A stretch of 64,000 bases of DNA, from assembly GCA_002402105.1 (NCBI GenBank), contig NVVD01000008.1, positions 1-64,000 of the forward strand, given 5' to 3'. Shown here piece after piece: positions 8,095-16,803 of this stretch. Both the position numbers and the translations under genes were made by a program. Numbering within the stretch: the first letter of the stretch is position 1; each line of letters opens with the position of its first letter. Origin of the DNA: Candidatus Cloacimonadota bacterium. Lineage in GTDB: Bacteria; Muiribacteriota; UBA6191. The notes under the pieces are model-generated. The model did not search any database. It saw nothing but the letters and a program-made list of their open reading frames with translations, and was not told the DNA's origin.

Positions 8095-8652
8095 ATGGCA
8101 CATAATGCAATTGGTTTATTAGAGGTTTCTTCAATAGCTAGGGGTTATGAAGTTCAAGATGCTATGTTAAAAGCAGCAGATGTTGAACTAATGACAGCTC
8201 GAAGTATTTGTTCAGGTAAGTTTATGATTGTAATTGCTGGACAGGTTTCTGAGGTTCAAGCATCTGTAGCTCATGGTATCGATAAGGCTAAAGGTGTTTT
8301 GATTGAAGAATTGGTTATTCCAAATATTCATGGAGATGTTTTTAAAGCAATCGGTGGGTCTATCAATCTTGAAAAAGAAGATATGGGAGCATTAGGGGTT
8401 TTAGAAACTTTCTCTGTTGCAAGTATTGTAGAAGCTGCTGATGCTGCTGCAAAAACAAGTGATGGCAAGTTGTTTAGAGTCCATTTAGCGATGGCCGTAG
8501 GCGGAAAAGGCTTTATGATGATTACAGGTGATTTGTCTAGTGTAACGGCTAGTATTGATGTTGCTACAGAAGCTGCATCTAAACGTGGTATGGTAGTGGC
8601 TAAAGTTGTTATCGCTTCACCAAGAAAAGAGCTTTTTAAAGAGTATATTTAA
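8095..8652 (+). CDS. PduT-like tandem-BMC shell protein (BMC-T) with putative [4Fe-4S] pore cysteine
   Basis: A 185-residue protein built of two BMC domains in tandem (about 1-92 and 93-185), the BMC-T class that forms pseudohexameric trimers in microcompartment shells. Each half starts with the typical IGLLEV / LGVLET strand and carries the AADAA-type helix. Cys39 in the SICSGKF turn corresponds to the pore cysteine that ligates a [4Fe-4S] cluster in PduT, so an electron-conducting shell tile is likely. It follows the PduS-like gene with a 2-base gap and ends at a strong terminator. No hexamer (BMC-H), pentamer (BMC-P) or enzyme gene is adjacent, which is unusual for a shell protein. Confidence 0.9.
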   Translation: MAHNAIGLLEVSSIARGYEVQDAMLKAADVELMTARSICSGKFMIVIAGQVSEVQASVAHGIDKAKGVLIEELVIPNIHGDVFKAIGGSINLEKEDMGALGVLETFSVASIVEAADAAAKTSDGKLFRVHLAMAVGGKGFMMITGDLSSVTASIDVATEAASKRGMVVAKVVIASPRKELFKEYI

Positions 8653-8675
8653 TAGGTAATTTTAAAATAAGAAAT

Positions 8676-8708
8676 AAAAAAGCTCCAAATTAATTTGGAG
8701 CTTTTTTA
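8676..8708 (+). terminator. intrinsic terminator after the PduS/PduT-like pair
   Basis: A perfect 10-bp stem AGCTCCAAAT / ATTTGGAGCT (8681-8690, 8693-8702) with a two-base TA centre is followed by a T-run. The A-run on the left could make it work for the minus strand too, for the small gene at 8760. Confidence 0.92.
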
Positions 8709-8759
8709 TTACATTTTTAACCTGACAGGGTTAAAATTTTAAAAATATTTGAAACCTTT

Positions 8760-8957
8760 TTAAGCACATCTCTCTTTTTGCTTTTTAGGAATTTTTCTAG
8801 ATAAACTTGTTAAACAAGAAGTACAGTTTCTTAACTCTAAATCTTCTTCCATAAAGTGGAGTGTTGGTACAACTCCGATTTTTCTAGTGTTTGCTAAAAA
8901 GTCGTCTAAGGTTACAAATTCTAGTCCACACGAGCATACTTTATAAACATCGCTCAT
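8760..8957 (-). CDS. small protein with CxC and CxxC motifs, function unknown
   Basis: A 65-residue protein that I do not recognise. It has a CSCG pair near the start (residues 8-11) and a CTSC pair near residue 45, a spacing compatible with a small zinc-binding fold, then a basic tail. The start is taken at the ATG at 8957 because a GGGGGGGAG tract lies a few bases upstream; an earlier in-frame TTG at 8978 would make the G-tract coding (GGG residues), which looks wrong. It is monocistronic, pointing toward the PduT-like gene's terminator. Confidence 0.65.
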   Translation of the reverse strand: MSDVYKVCSCGLEFVTLDDFLANTRKIGVVPTLHFMEEDLELRNCTSCLTSLSRKIPKKQKERCA

Positions 8958-9132
8958 AAACGCTCCCCCCCCATACAATACAATAACTAAAATTCTTAAA
9001 CTACTGTGTAATACATCGACAGGTTTGTATTCTTAAACCATTATCTTATTGGCCATTTGTGACAAAAGATGGGACATATTAAATCATTTTGTCTGCCTTT
9101 TTGTTTGTTAGGTATAATTTAGTATGTTTTCA

Positions 9133-9168
9133 TAAAAAAAAGACCACTAAACTAAAAGTTTAGTGGTC
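9133..9168 (-). terminator. intrinsic terminator of the cmk-rpsA unit
   Basis: On the minus strand GACCACTAAAC and GTTTAGTGGTC form an 11-bp perfect stem (9142-9152 with 9158-9168), loop of five, followed by a run of T (A on the plus strand, 9133-9141). It lies about 50 bases past the rpsA stop. Confidence 0.93.
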
Positions 9169-9219
9169 AATTTATAATAGTGAATCAATAGGAGATTAAA
9201 TCTCCTAAATTAGAAACGA

Positions 9220-11457
9220 TTAGTTTCCTCTTTCTTCACTTTCAAGCTCAGCTTTTAATGCTGCTAATGCATCATTAACGTCTGGAGCTTCTTTTTCGAC
9301 TTTTTGGTCATTTGCTTTGTTGTATTCAGCAACAGTAGATTTTTCTAAATCTCTTTCTGCTTGTTTAACAGATAAAAGAATTTTCATTTCTCTTGTGTTG
9401 AACTCTACCAACTTAGCAGGAGTTGTATCACCAACAGATAAATCTTTATTCATTTGTTTAGCAAGAACAAGTCCATCAACCTTATCATTTAGCTTTAAAA
9501 CAGCAGAGCCGTCAGCTAAAATTTCTTTAACTTCAACTTCAACAATTGACTTTAAAGGGTTTGTTGAAAAATACTTTTCAACAGGATCATCAGAAAGTTG
9601 CTTTAGACCTAAAGAAATTTTTCTTTGAGTGCCATCAATAGCAAGAACAATTACTTTAATTTCATCTTCAACTTTAAACTTATCAGAAGGATGCTCAATT
9701 TTTTCAGTCCATGAGATATCACTTACGTGAAGTAATCCATCAATACCATCTTCAAGGCTTATGAAAGCTCCAAAGTTAGTGATATTATTGATTTTTCCAC
9801 TAAATACTGTTCCAACAGGAAAGTTTTTAGTAGCTCTTGTCCATGGCTCTTCTGTTAGTTGCTTAATTCCTAAAGAGATTTTTCTTAAAGAAGGATCAAT
9901 TTCAAGAATTTTACACGCAACTTCTGCATCAACAGTTAAAAAATCACTAGCATTATCATAATGCTTGTTCCATGCGAAGTCAGATATATGAATCATTCCT
10001 TCAACATTTTCTGCGATTTCTACAAATGCACCAAAGTTAGTTAATCCAGTAACTTTACCTTTAACAGTTGTTCCGATTGGAAAAGTACCAGCAACATCAG
10101 TCCATGGATCTTCAGAAACTTCTTTAATACTTAAAGAAATTTTTCGAGACTCTTTGTTCATAGAGATGATTTTACAAGTAACACTTTGATTTAAATCAAT
10201 AACTTGTTTAGGGTGGTTGATTTTATTTGACCAGCTTAAATCAGAAATATGAACTAAACCTTGAATGCCGTTTTCGATTTCAACAAAAACACCAAAGTCA
10301 GTAATGTTTTTAACATCACCAGTTATTACTTGGCCTTCTTCATGTTTATCAAATACAGCTTCCCATGGATCTTCAGCACATTGCTTGATTCCAAGAGCGA
10401 TTTTTCGAGTTTCTTTTTCGTAGCTTAAGATTTTTACTTCAACCTCATCACCAATTTTTAGAAGCTCTTCTGGGTGCTTGATTCTTTGAGTCCATGAAAT
10501 ATCACTAACATGTACTAAGCCCTCAACGCCTTCTGTTAATTCAACAAATACACCAAAATGTGTAATGTTCTTAACTTTTCCTTGATGTCTAGAATCAACT
10601 TCAAAGTTTTTCTCGATGTTGTTCCAAGGATCATCACTAAGTTGTTTAACACCAAGAGAAATTTTCTCTTTATCTCGGTCAATACTTAAGATTTTTACTT
10701 GAATTTTATCACCAAGACTTAAAACAGAGTTTACTGATCTAACGTGTGCCCAAGACATATCTGCTTTGTGCAATAGTCCGTCAATTTGTCCATCAACGAT
10801 GGAAACAAAGGCACCGTAATCTGTGATATTCTTAACGATACCTTCACAGATATCTCCTTCTTTAAGAGTTTCAAAAATATGCTCGATATTTTTTCTTCTC
10901 TCTTCTTGAAGAAGCATTTTACGTGATAGAACCATGTTTCTTCTACGCTTGTTAAATTCAATGATTTGAAAATCAAATTCTTTTCCAACGTATTTTTCAA
11001 GATCATATTCAGGATGAAGGCTCATTAATGAACCAGGAATAAATGCTTTTAGACCATTACAATCTGCGTTTAATCCACCCTTAACCTTGTTATGTACTTT
11101 AGCACGAACAATTTTCTTAGTTTCGTATGCTTCAGCAGCGATTTTCCAAGCTCTAGCAGCTTCTGCTTTTGATTTAGAAAGAATAAGAGCATCCTCATCA
11201 TTCTTCATAACCATAACTTCTACTTCTTGCCCTAAAGCAGGAGGTAAAGTATCCCTTGAAAACTCGACTAAGGGAGCAATTCCCTCGTTTTTAAAACTAA
11301 TGTCTAAGTAAACATCCTTAGCATCAATTCTTACAATTTTTCCTACATACGTTCTTCCGACTGTTGCAGGTACAAAGCTCTCCGACCAGAGCTCTTCGAA
11401 GTCGTCCATAGACTCTTCGACGATAATTTCTTCTTCATTTAGATTTTCATCTGTCAT
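9220..11457 (-). CDS. rpsA: ribosomal protein S1, eight S1 repeats
   Basis: A 745-residue S1 protein, the large RNA-binding subunit protein that delivers mRNA to the 30S ribosome. Eight S1 (OB-fold) domains can be counted, at about 32-98, 113-180, 198-270, 285-357, 370-442, 456-528, 542-614 and 628-695, the third to seventh being highly alike (variants of GxVKNITDFGAFVE...GLVHISDxSW). The E. coli protein has six domains in 557 residues, so two extra domains are present. The first 25 residues and the last 45 are acidic. GAGGTGA precedes the ATG. It lies 56 bases downstream of cmk, the same neighbourhood as in many bacteria, and ends at a strong terminator. Confidence 0.93.
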   Translation of the reverse strand: MTDENLNEEEIIVEESMDDFEELWSESFVPATVGRTYVGKIVRIDAKDVYLDISFKNEGIAPLVEFSRDTLPPALGQEVEVMVMKNDEDALILSKSKAEAARAWKIAAEAYETKKIVRAKVHNKVKGGLNADCNGLKAFIPGSLMSLHPEYDLEKYVGKEFDFQIIEFNKRRRNMVLSRKMLLQEERRKNIEHIFETLKEGDICEGIVKNITDYGAFVSIVDGQIDGLLHKADMSWAHVRSVNSVLSLGDKIQVKILSIDRDKEKISLGVKQLSDDPWNNIEKNFEVDSRHQGKVKNITHFGVFVELTEGVEGLVHVSDISWTQRIKHPEELLKIGDEVEVKILSYEKETRKIALGIKQCAEDPWEAVFDKHEEGQVITGDVKNITDFGVFVEIENGIQGLVHISDLSWSNKINHPKQVIDLNQSVTCKIISMNKESRKISLSIKEVSEDPWTDVAGTFPIGTTVKGKVTGLTNFGAFVEIAENVEGMIHISDFAWNKHYDNASDFLTVDAEVACKILEIDPSLRKISLGIKQLTEEPWTRATKNFPVGTVFSGKINNITNFGAFISLEDGIDGLLHVSDISWTEKIEHPSDKFKVEDEIKVIVLAIDGTQRKISLGLKQLSDDPVEKYFSTNPLKSIVEVEVKEILADGSAVLKLNDKVDGLVLAKQMNKDLSVGDTTPAKLVEFNTREMKILLSVKQAERDLEKSTVAEYNKANDQKVEKEAPDVNDALAALKAELESEERGN

Positions 11458-11513
11458 GTTGAATCACCTCAAAATTAAAAATATTCATGGATTAACCCCC
11501 ATGAATGGGCATA

Positions 11514-12170
11514 TTAAAGAGGGTTGATAACTTTATTTAAGTGTTCAACAACCTCGTCTATATTCATGTTACTACTATCAATTAGTTGAGCATTTGTTGC
11601 TTGAATTAAGGGAGCAATGTCTCTACTTGAGTCAATATGGTCTCTTTTTTCAATATCTTGGCACAGTTGCTCAAAACTAATTTCTTCACCTGCTGACTTT
11701 AAATCACTAAATCTTCTTTTTGCTCTGACTTCTATAGATGCTGTTAAAAAGAATTTATGTTCAGCATTTGGAAAAACTACTGAACCAATGTCTCTTCCTT
11801 CAACAACAAAGCTATGAGATTTTGAAGTTTCTCGTAAATTGTTTACAACAGCGTCGCGAACACATTTATGAGTGGCTACAAAAGAAACTTGTGAAGAGAT
11901 TTTATTTTCTCGAATTGACTCTCCAACTTCTACATTATTTAAGTAAAATTTTGCAGGTATTGTAGAGTAGTCAGCTCTTACATTAGACTCTTTAACAAGT
12001 TTAAGCATTTCTGTTTGAGACTTTGTATTTGTATTGCTTTGCATTGCTGCTAAAGTGTAACAACGATAAATGGCGCCAGAATCCATATGATGTATGTTTA
12101 ACATCTTAGATAGTTTGTTTGCAATAGTGCTTTTACCAGCACCTGCAGGTCCATCAATAGCTACGATCAT
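11514..12170 (-). CDS. cmk: cytidylate kinase
   Basis: A 218-residue (d)CMP kinase, which phosphorylates CMP/dCMP with ATP in pyrimidine salvage and nucleotide supply. The P-loop GPAGAGKST (about 6-14), MDSGAIYR (29-36), VVEGRDIGSVVFP (about 122-134, CMP-binding) and the R-x(2-3)-R lid around KRRF/KRDHIDSSRD (about 153-185) are present. The start is set at the ATG at 12170, with GGAGAG 10 bases upstream; the earlier in-frame TTG at 12188 would put that site inside the gene. It directly precedes rpsA. Confidence 0.95.
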   Translation of the reverse strand: MIVAIDGPAGAGKSTIANKLSKMLNIHHMDSGAIYRCYTLAAMQSNTNTKSQTEMLKLVKESNVRADYSTIPAKFYLNNVEVGESIRENKISSQVSFVATHKCVRDAVVNNLRETSKSHSFVVEGRDIGSVVFPNAEHKFFLTASIEVRAKRRFSDLKSAGEEISFEQLCQDIEKRDHIDSSRDIAPLIQATNAQLIDSSNMNIDEVVEHLNKVINPL

Positions 12171-12247
12171 TGACAATTTTCTCTCCAACAGAAGTTTTTA
12201 AAATAAACAGGTGTGGTGAGTATAAGAGTTTTTTAAAAAGTGTCAAC

Positions 12248-13537
12248 TTATTTCTTTTGAATCAAGGTAAGTGTCTCAAAATGGTTTGTCCACGGAAACA
12301 TATCAAAGACTTTACATTTTAAGAGTTGGTAACCTTCTTTTTCAAATTGTTTTAAATCGCTTTCAAGAGTAGAAGGATTGCAAGACAAGTAAATAATCTT
12401 ATCGGGTAGGTGAGAAATAGTTTCTTTTATCATTTTCTGACCAAGTCCTTTTCTGGGGGGATTTACAACGCATAAATCAAAGTGTGCTTGATTTCTTAGG
12501 GCGCTTTTTAGTCCTCTAGGTAGGTTGGCTGTTTGAAAACTTAAATTTTTGTAATTTTGTTGTGACTTTATTGATTTAGCAATCTTAATAGAACTAGAGT
12601 TTACTTCCAATCCTAAGCCAAAATCAATGTGGTTTTGCATGCAAAAAAGTGTTCCACCTACTCCTGTATATAAATCTAATATATTTTTTGATTTTGATTC
12701 AAGAACCCATTGAGAAATTTCTTGATAAATTAATGTCATTATTTCACGATTACTTTGAAAAAACATTTCAGGTGAATAAGGAACATTTATATCTAAGATA
12801 ATTTCATATGGATTTTGAGGTTTAATTAGCCATGTTGGTTGACTTACTGCAAAATGACTAGAAGGGGAATGAAAGTAAAAAATTCCAGAAATAGAGTCTT
12901 TAATTTCAAGAGATATTTCTTGCAATAGACTTTGATTAGAAGGGTGCTTTTTAATGTCAAATCCTAAGATAGGTTTTTGATTGGGTAAGGACTTAAGTAA
13001 TACTTTTTTAAGTCCTTGATCCTTTAATTGTGGATAGTTGATTAGTGTTTTTTGTAAAAGACTTAAAACTTGTTGAAGAGATTTTTCAAGAATCTCACAT
13101 TTATTAATAATAATTTCTTCATTATTAATGCCTTGATAATAGAGCTGTAAATTATCTAATGAAAAATTAAAGACTGCTTTATTTCTAAACTCTGTTTTAT
13201 TTTCTCCTATAATTATATTTTCGACCCTATCTTTTAGTACATAGCGAGATAAGTTTTTAAAAATTTTGAGTTTTATACTTTTGTATGAGTTTGATTTTAC
13301 ATTCTGAATTTGGCACCCACCACAATTATTAAAGTGTTCGCAAAAAGGGGTTTCTCTATGAGGACTTTTTATTATTAGTTCAGAAACTTGGGCCTTGGAA
13401 TATCTTTTAAAGTCTTGGATATTTGTTATTTTTATCTGGTCTTCAGGGAGGGCTTTTGGAATGAAAATAGCTTTATTATCTAGTCTTGTGACTCCGTCTC
13501 CAAAGCCATTGATATCAGTAATTGTGAGTTTTTCCAT
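12248..13537 (-). CDS. rlmD: RlmD/TrmA-family 23S rRNA (uracil-5-)-methyltransferase
   Basis: A 429-residue enzyme of the RumA/TrmA class, making 5-methyluridine in RNA. It has an N-terminal TRAM-like segment, the iron-sulfur cysteines CEHFNNCGGC (about 66-75) and KCEIL (about 147), the SAM region ILDLYTGVGGTLFC (about 298-311), NPPRKGL (about 362-368) and the catalytic YLSCNPSTL (about 385-393) whose Cys attacks the uracil. The cluster cysteines point to the RlmD/RlmCD branch rather than TrmA, but which uridine is modified is not certain. An earlier TTG at 13594 is open; the ATG at 13537 matches where the conserved domain begins. Confidence 0.88.
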   Translation of the reverse strand: MEKLTITDINGFGDGVTRLDNKAIFIPKALPEDQIKITNIQDFKRYSKAQVSELIIKSPHRETPFCEHFNNCGGCQIQNVKSNSYKSIKLKIFKNLSRYVLKDRVENIIIGENKTEFRNKAVFNFSLDNLQLYYQGINNEEIIINKCEILEKSLQQVLSLLQKTLINYPQLKDQGLKKVLLKSLPNQKPILGFDIKKHPSNQSLLQEISLEIKDSISGIFYFHSPSSHFAVSQPTWLIKPQNPYEIILDINVPYSPEMFFQSNREIMTLIYQEISQWVLESKSKNILDLYTGVGGTLFCMQNHIDFGLGLEVNSSSIKIAKSIKSQQNYKNLSFQTANLPRGLKSALRNQAHFDLCVVNPPRKGLGQKMIKETISHLPDKIIYLSCNPSTLESDLKQFEKEGYQLLKCKVFDMFPWTNHFETLTLIQKK

Positions 13538-13565
13538 AGAATACTTGTCTTTAATTAATAGTAGA

Positions 13566-13579
13566 TTCACTATAGTGAA
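13566..13579. promoter_or_regulatory. 14-base perfect palindrome between divergent genes
   Basis: TTCACTATAGTGAA is a perfect palindrome in the short divergent region between the RlmD-type gene and the lipoprotein gene, 28 bases upstream of the former and just before a promoter-like element for the latter. It is a plausible regulator site; nothing confirms it. Confidence 0.35.
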
Positions 13580-13585
13580 GCTGAT

Positions 13586-13615
13586 TTGATTCAAAAATAC
13601 CTTGCAGTATACAAT
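13586..13615 (+). promoter_or_regulatory. candidate promoter of the lipoprotein gene at 13665
   Basis: TTGATT (13586-13591) and TACAAT (13610-13615) are separated by 18 bases, with the start codon 50 bases downstream. Confidence 0.4.
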
Positions 13616-13664
13616 AAATAGTGGGAAAATCTGACAAATTATTATATATCTTTTAGAGGTTTGT

Positions 13665-14864
13665 ATGCTTTATTTAAAATTTTTGTTTGTTTTAACGATT
13701 TTACTTACACTAGTTGGTTGTGGTGGAAGTGGCGGTGGTGGAGATTTTTCTGTTCCTACACAAATTGTGCCTGTTTTAAGTAACTCATCGGTTGAAGGTA
13801 AGGATTATGACTTAATTTCTGTCCAATACTCTCCAGCAAGAAGTGCTATTTTAGATCTATTTGACCATTTTTCTATTCACTTTAATACAAACGAAGTGCG
13901 AAATAATCCCTCTATTTTTGAGCAAGATCAAAATATTAAATTAAAGGGTTATAACTTAAATAGCTTAAAGAATGGTTTAGGTACTATTACTTTGTCAACT
14001 TCAAATAGTGCTAATCAATTAACAGATTTAGCTGTAACTCCAGATGGGGCTGTAGGGGTATTTTCTTTAGATAATTTAAAAAATACAAGCCCAGTACTAG
14101 GGGTGTTTATTGAATCAACAAAAAAATCGGTTCTTTCTACTTCTTTATTTGTAGGAGATTGGGGTTTTATTAGTTTAAGTTCTGCTGGCAAAGGTGTCGT
14201 TGCTCAATTAAGTTTGTCTTATGATGTAGTGAAAGAATTTGGGGAGGTTTCAGAAGGTTATGGATTTTCGACCACCATATCGGGTAATGTTGCTGCGAGT
14301 GCTATAAAAGTTCAAACTTCTAATATTACTTTAAATAGTGATCGAGATAGATTGTTATTTTTAAATTCGAGCTGGCATGTAGGTGTTAATGAGAGTATTG
14401 CTATTTCACCAAGTGGTACGGGGGCCTTAAATGATAGACTCTCTATTTTAATGAAAACAAGTGAAAAAAGCACATTTAATGCGACTTATAATGTGTCTCA
14501 ATGGACAGCTTTTAGCCCAACATCAAATAGATCAACTGTAAACAGAACAGGTTTGGTTTTATCTGAAATAATTCAACAGGGGAGTTTAACTTTTACGGGT
14601 AGTAGAGTGACTTTAAAAAATATTATAGATTTGGCAGATAGAGAAACTAATTTTACTCGAGTTGAAGGTGGTTTAGCTGGAGTTGGTGGTCATATGTTAA
14701 GGTTTGACCCAAACTTTGAAGGTAATAATATTGATTTTAAATTTAGGTTCTTTGTATCTAAAGACGAAGAGTTTTTAGTTGGCTTAGATTATGACAATGA
14801 TGGTGATTCTCCTTTAGCAAAAGCTTCTCGTGCTACTTTTATTATTGGCATAAAACAGCATTAA
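13665..14864 (+). CDS. putative lipoprotein, function unknown
   Basis: A 399-residue exported protein I cannot assign. Residues 1-19 form a signal peptide ending in the lipobox LVGC, followed at once by a glycine/serine-rich linker (GGSGGGGDFS), typical of a flexible lipoprotein tether. The rest is rich in Ser, Thr, Asn and beta-forming residues, and near the C-terminus it has a DYDNDGDSP stretch that could bind calcium. It is a single gene; its stop abuts the stop of the convergent acyltransferase gene with no base between them. Confidence 0.75.
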   Translation: MLYLKFLFVLTILLTLVGCGGSGGGGDFSVPTQIVPVLSNSSVEGKDYDLISVQYSPARSAILDLFDHFSIHFNTNEVRNNPSIFEQDQNIKLKGYNLNSLKNGLGTITLSTSNSANQLTDLAVTPDGAVGVFSLDNLKNTSPVLGVFIESTKKSVLSTSLFVGDWGFISLSSAGKGVVAQLSLSYDVVKEFGEVSEGYGFSTTISGNVAASAIKVQTSNITLNSDRDRLLFLNSSWHVGVNESIAISPSGTGALNDRLSILMKTSEKSTFNATYNVSQWTAFSPTSNRSTVNRTGLVLSEIIQQGSLTFTGSRVTLKNIIDLADRETNFTRVEGGLAGVGGHMLRFDPNFEGNNIDFKFRFFVSKDEEFLVGLDYDNDGDSPLAKASRATFIIGIKQH

Positions 14865-15911
14865 TTACTTTTTAATAAAGTTAACTGTCTTTTTTTCAAT
14901 AAAAAAATATAAAAAATATGAGATAACATATATTGTTAGTAGCATTATTAAATTAGCAAGAAAGGGGTAGTGTTTTATGGATTGCCCAAAAAGAAGAGAA
15001 CTATAGTTTTTGAAAAAAATAACTACAGCAAAATGACTCATATAAATTGAATATGAAATTTTCCCAAGAAATACAATTTGTTTTTTCTCTAAAAAAAGTC
15101 CTATGTAGGAAGATTCTTTTTTAGAAAAAATAATCAGTAGAAATCCAAATGATAAAAGACATAAAAATTTAATATGTATTGAATAGTAAAAAAAACTAAT
15201 AGTACTTAAAGATAAAAGTATAGATATAGGTTCAAAATACTTATTATTTAGGCCGCTTTCTTTTAAATGATTTACTTTTATTCTATAGATAAAGACTCCT
15301 AAATAAAATCCAGCTATAGCTCTTAAATATCCAAATTGAAATGTATTGCTTAAATTTGGTGATAGATAAAATAGTAATAGAAGGTAGATAGAGCATGAAA
15401 TAACAATAGGAATTAAAAGACTGTTTTTTTTATCTAGGTAATAGCTAGTATAGAAAAACATTATATAGATAATTAGTTCAGAGCTAATACTCCAGCTCGG
15501 TTTATTCCAGCTAAGGTAATCATGAATCCCAGTAGAATGAAGTAAAAGTAAATTTGAAATGAAGCTAGCTAGATGATTATTTTCAGGCAGAAAAAACTTT
15601 GAATAGAGTAAATAATTAAGTAGACTTAGAAATACCCAAAAAATTAGAAAAAATATGTGTAATGGGTATATTCTAATGAGGCGTTTTAGAATGTAAGTTT
15701 TAAACTTTAGGCCTGTGGATATTTTATTGTAATAACTGTGAGATATTATAAAGCCAGATAAAATGAAAAAGAAATCTACAAATAAATAACAATGATTAAA
15801 AAATTGAGAATAATTTTCAGAGAAGCGAAAAGGACTATGAAATAAAACAATCATAGATGCAGCTAAACCACGAAAAGATTCTAATTTAGAATATAAATAT
15901 TTACTTTCCAT
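14865..15911 (-). CDS. acyltransferase 3 family membrane protein
   Basis: A 348-residue integral membrane protein with about ten hydrophobic segments, of the acyltransferase-3 (OafA/NodX-type) family that transfers acetyl or other acyl groups to sugars of surface polysaccharides or lipids. The motifs ESFRGLAA followed by FHSPFRF (about 11-29, with the conserved His), LFVDFFFILSGFII (about 43-56) and KRLIRIYPLH (about 75-84) are typical. It appears monocistronic and points towards the lipoprotein gene. The acceptor is unknown; surface glycan is the usual one. Confidence 0.88.
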   Translation of the reverse strand: MESKYLYSKLESFRGLAASMIVLFHSPFRFSENYSQFFNHCYLFVDFFFILSGFIISHSYYNKISTGLKFKTYILKRLIRIYPLHIFFLIFWVFLSLLNYLLYSKFFLPENNHLASFISNLLLLHSTGIHDYLSWNKPSWSISSELIIYIMFFYTSYYLDKKNSLLIPIVISCSIYLLLLFYLSPNLSNTFQFGYLRAIAGFYLGVFIYRIKVNHLKESGLNNKYFEPISILLSLSTISFFYYSIHIKFLCLLSFGFLLIIFSKKESSYIGLFLEKKQIVFLGKISYSIYMSHFAVVIFFKNYSSLLFGQSIKHYPFLANLIMLLTIYVISYFLYFFIEKKTVNFIKK

Positions 15912-15967
15912 TATTATATTTCTAACTAGGAATTGATTTATTGTTGTACAAAAATCATGAAGATTAG

Positions 15968-15995
15968 AAGAGCTTCCTAATTTTAGGAAGCTCTT
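15968..15995. terminator. hairpin downstream of flgG
   Basis: AAGAGCTTCCTAA and TTAGGAAGCTCTT make a 13-bp perfect stem with a two-base centre, 9 bases past the flgG stop. In the minus (flgG) direction no strong T-run follows, so termination efficiency is unclear. Confidence 0.65.
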
Positions 15996-16004
15996 TTGTT
16001 TAAA

Positions 16005-16793
16005 TTATCGTTTTAAACCATTGGCGGTTTGTAACATGGAGTCGGCTGTTTGAATGCCCTTAGAATTTGATTCATAAGCTCTTTGAGCTGTAATTAAGTT
16101 TACCATTTCATCAACAACCGTAACATTAGATGTCTCTAAACTTCCCTGTGCAATAGTGCCAAACTCTCCTTGACCTGGTGTTCCTTGAAGTGGAGCTCCT
16201 GATGCTATTGTTTCTGTTGCAATATTTCTTCCTTGGTTTTTCATTCCACCTGGGTTTATAAATCTAACAGTTTGAATTTGTCCAACCTGAACAGCAGCTT
16301 GATTGTCACCCTGAATAACAGATACAACACCATTTGTACCAACAGTAACACTTTCTGCATCTTGAGGAACAGTAATTGGTGGGTCAAGTAATAAACCAGA
16401 AGCATTTACTAATTGGCCATTTGCATCTGGTCTAAAAGCACCATCTCTTGTATATCCGATGCTTCCGTTAGGTAGTTGGATTTGAAAGAAACCTTCTCCT
16501 TCGATAGCTAAATCAAAAGGATTATCAGTGATTTGAAAACCACCTTGGGTGTTTATTTTAGAAATGCCAGTCACTCTAACCCCATTACCTAGTTGGATAC
16601 CAGTTGGAGCTGATATACCATCAGTTAATTCAGTACCAGGCTCTCTCAGAGTTTGATATAAAAGATCTTCAAAGTTAGTGACTCTTTTTTTGTAACCATT
16701 GGTATTAATGTTTGATAAATTTTGTGTAATTGTTGATATATTTTTATCTTGTGCCTGCATTCCAGTTGCTGAAATATAAAGTGCTCGCATCAT
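16005..16793 (-). CDS. flgG: flagellar distal rod protein FlgG
   Basis: A 262-residue FlgG, the main subunit of the distal flagellar rod that crosses the periplasm. The N-terminal MRALYISATGM..ITQNLSNINTNGYKK (3-36) and C-terminal EMVNLITAQRAYESNSKGIQTAD (about 229-251) heptad regions, which pack as coiled coils in the rod, are both present, as is DLAIEGEGFF (about 93-102). Length is usual for FlgG. It lies 10 bases downstream of flgF on the minus strand. The following FlgA/FlgH/FlgI genes often found after flgG are absent here. Confidence 0.95.
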   Translation of the reverse strand: MMRALYISATGMQAQDKNISTITQNLSNINTNGYKKRVTNFEDLLYQTLREPGTELTDGISAPTGIQLGNGVRVTGISKINTQGGFQITDNPFDLAIEGEGFFQIQLPNGSIGYTRDGAFRPDANGQLVNASGLLLDPPITVPQDAESVTVGTNGVVSVIQGDNQAAVQVGQIQTVRFINPGGMKNQGRNIATETIASGAPLQGTPGQGEFGTIAQGSLETSNVTVVDEMVNLITAQRAYESNSKGIQTADSMLQTANGLKR

Positions 16794-16803
16794 AATATTA
16801 CTC

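Noticed and set aside
10731-11006. Minus-strand open frame in another phase inside rpsA
   Set aside because: It lies wholly within the second and third S1 domains of a well-conserved gene and has no motif of its own.
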